Source: Acidimicrobiaceae bacterium
Lineage (GTDB): Bacteria > Actinomycetota > Acidimicrobiia > Acidimicrobiales > Bog-793
Assembly (NCBI GenBank): GCA_025463965.1
Contig: JAODBN010000185.1
Coordinates: forward strand, 1-14,533
Direction: 5' to 3'
Length of the DNA stretch: 14,533 nt
The position numbers and the translations under genes were made by a program. This document shows positions 14,077 to 14,533 of this stretch, piece after piece. The notes under the pieces are model-generated. The model was not told the origin of the DNA, did not search any database, and saw nothing but the letters and a program-made list of their open reading frames with translations. How positions within the stretch are numbered: the stretch's first letter is position 1; every line of letters starts with the position of its first letter.

Positions 14077-14080
14077 GGAG
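14077..14080 (+). promoter_or_regulatory. Ribosome-binding site of the surface-protein gene
   Basis: GGAG (within TGGAGAG) is 6 nt before the ATG at 14087. It favours this start over the in-frame ATG at 14075, whose AAGGA lies only about one base upstream. Confidence 0.65.
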
Positions 14081-14086
14081 AGTCAG

Positions 14087-14533
14087 ATGATCCATCGGTC
14101 CGAACGGCGCTGGTCGCCGCCAAACCCACGCGTCGCTCTCGCGGCGGCCGCGAGCGCGGTGGTTTCCGTGTGCGTCACTTTGGCATTTACGCTTCCCCCG
14201 GCAAGCGCGGTGGGGCAGCCGAAGGCCCCTGCGATGTTCAAGCTGGCGGGGGCCACCAGCACGACGAGCACGACCACCACATCGGGGAGCACCTCGTCGA
14301 CCAACCAGCTTTATCCGTTCGGACAGCCGCCGGCCACGCCGGACTACCAAGTGCAGCCGCCACCACAGGACCCGAGCCTCGTGCCGACCTACACGACAAA
14401 GACCACAACGCGCATCTGGGGCAGCAACCCGTTCGAGGAGGCCGTCTCGGTCACCCAACACGTTTGGCCTGCGGTGATCCCGGAGAACGCGCCCGGCGAG
14501 ACCAACAACGTCCCCGACCGGCCGTGGGGTGTC
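14087..14533 (+). CDS. Secreted protein, probably cell-wall-binding-repeat type (3' end outside window)
   Basis: The first 149 residues are present and the frame is open to the window edge. The signal peptide has Arg4, Arg7, Arg8 and Arg15, a hydrophobic core at about 16-37 and a likely cut after ASA (residue 41). A Thr/Ser-rich stretch (57-72) and a Pro/Gln-rich stretch (78-100) follow. The segment RIWGSNPFEEAVSV (109-122) resembles the R-x-x-G-x-x-R-x-x-T-A start of cell wall binding repeat 2 (PF04122) units, but with Asn-Pro and Glu at positions where the family usually has Asp-Arg and Thr. The call therefore rests on a partial and divergent motif. It is preceded by a structured 5' region and is divergent from a MalT-type regulator that may control it. 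Confidence 0.6.
   Translation, partial: MIHRSERRWSPPNPRVALAAAASAVVSVCVTLAFTLPPASAVGQPKAPAMFKLAGATSTTSTTTTSGSTSSTNQLYPFGQPPATPDYQVQPPPQDPSLVPTYTTKTTTRIWGSNPFEEAVSVTQHVWPAVIPENAPGETNNVPDRPWGV

Larger units (their letters stand above)
13656..14086. other. Divergent intergenic region, 431 bp, rich in inverted repeats
   Basis: It lies between the LuxR regulator and the surface-protein gene, so both promoters should be here. I see no convincing gene. Contents: a hairpin at 13738-13753; a 10-bp direct repeat GGCCGGACTC at 13697-13706 and 13813-13822; the structured element at 13891-13998; and a palindrome CAGTGACACTG at 14003-14013. No -35/-10 pair stood out on either strand. Confidence 0.6.

Overview
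The window is GC-rich throughout and reads as an actinobacterial chromosome segment. I infer the class Acidimicrobiia or a close relative. The grounds are a secreted protein joining Big_3_5-type Ig domains to GYW/LARDG/AFGDAR propeller repeats, a Get3-like ATPase pair resembling mycobacterial Rv3679/Rv3680, a DUF3107 protein, and GTG/TTG starts. No transposase, integrase, phage gene, tRNA, rRNA or CRISPR array was seen.

Left part, minus strand (positions 3783 down to 1): a tightly packed run, very likely one operon, in the order DUF3107 protein, BagA-like ArsA/Get3 ATPase, BagB-like ArsA/Get3 ATPase, PHP-family phosphoesterase, and the N-terminus of a PdtaS-like sensor histidine kinase that runs off the edge. 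Two junctions are 4-bp ATGA stop/start overlaps, which implies translational coupling.

Divergent from it on the plus strand (3911-5496): an NfeD-like membrane protein and a slipin/SPFH protein, also joined by an ATGA overlap. These form the classic membrane-microdomain pair. The slipin carries 11-residue AEG repeats in its coiled coil and an extra Pro/Gln tail made of four exact TPPPAQ units.

Middle (5926-9780): a 1284-residue secreted modular protein. It has a signal peptide, eight Ig-like domains, a Ser/Gly/Thr/Pro stalk, a ninth Ig-like domain, and a C-terminal array of six GYW-type repeats that looks like a circularly closed six-bladed beta-propeller. Every Ig domain has exactly one cysteine pair. 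A long inverted repeat just after the stop may end transcription.

Right part: a short-chain dehydrogenase (10016-10861, plus) converges on a large MalT/LAL-type LuxR regulator (10944-13655, minus). The regulator is divergent from a secreted, probably cell-wall-associated protein that runs off the right edge (from 14087, plus). The 431-bp gap between these two genes holds the least explained signal in the window. About 110 nt of plus-strand sequence (13891-13998) can fold into a 16-bp hairpin capped by a cUUCGg tetraloop, followed by a closed multibranch domain with mutually exclusive pairings. It is a candidate structured RNA leader for the cell-surface gene.
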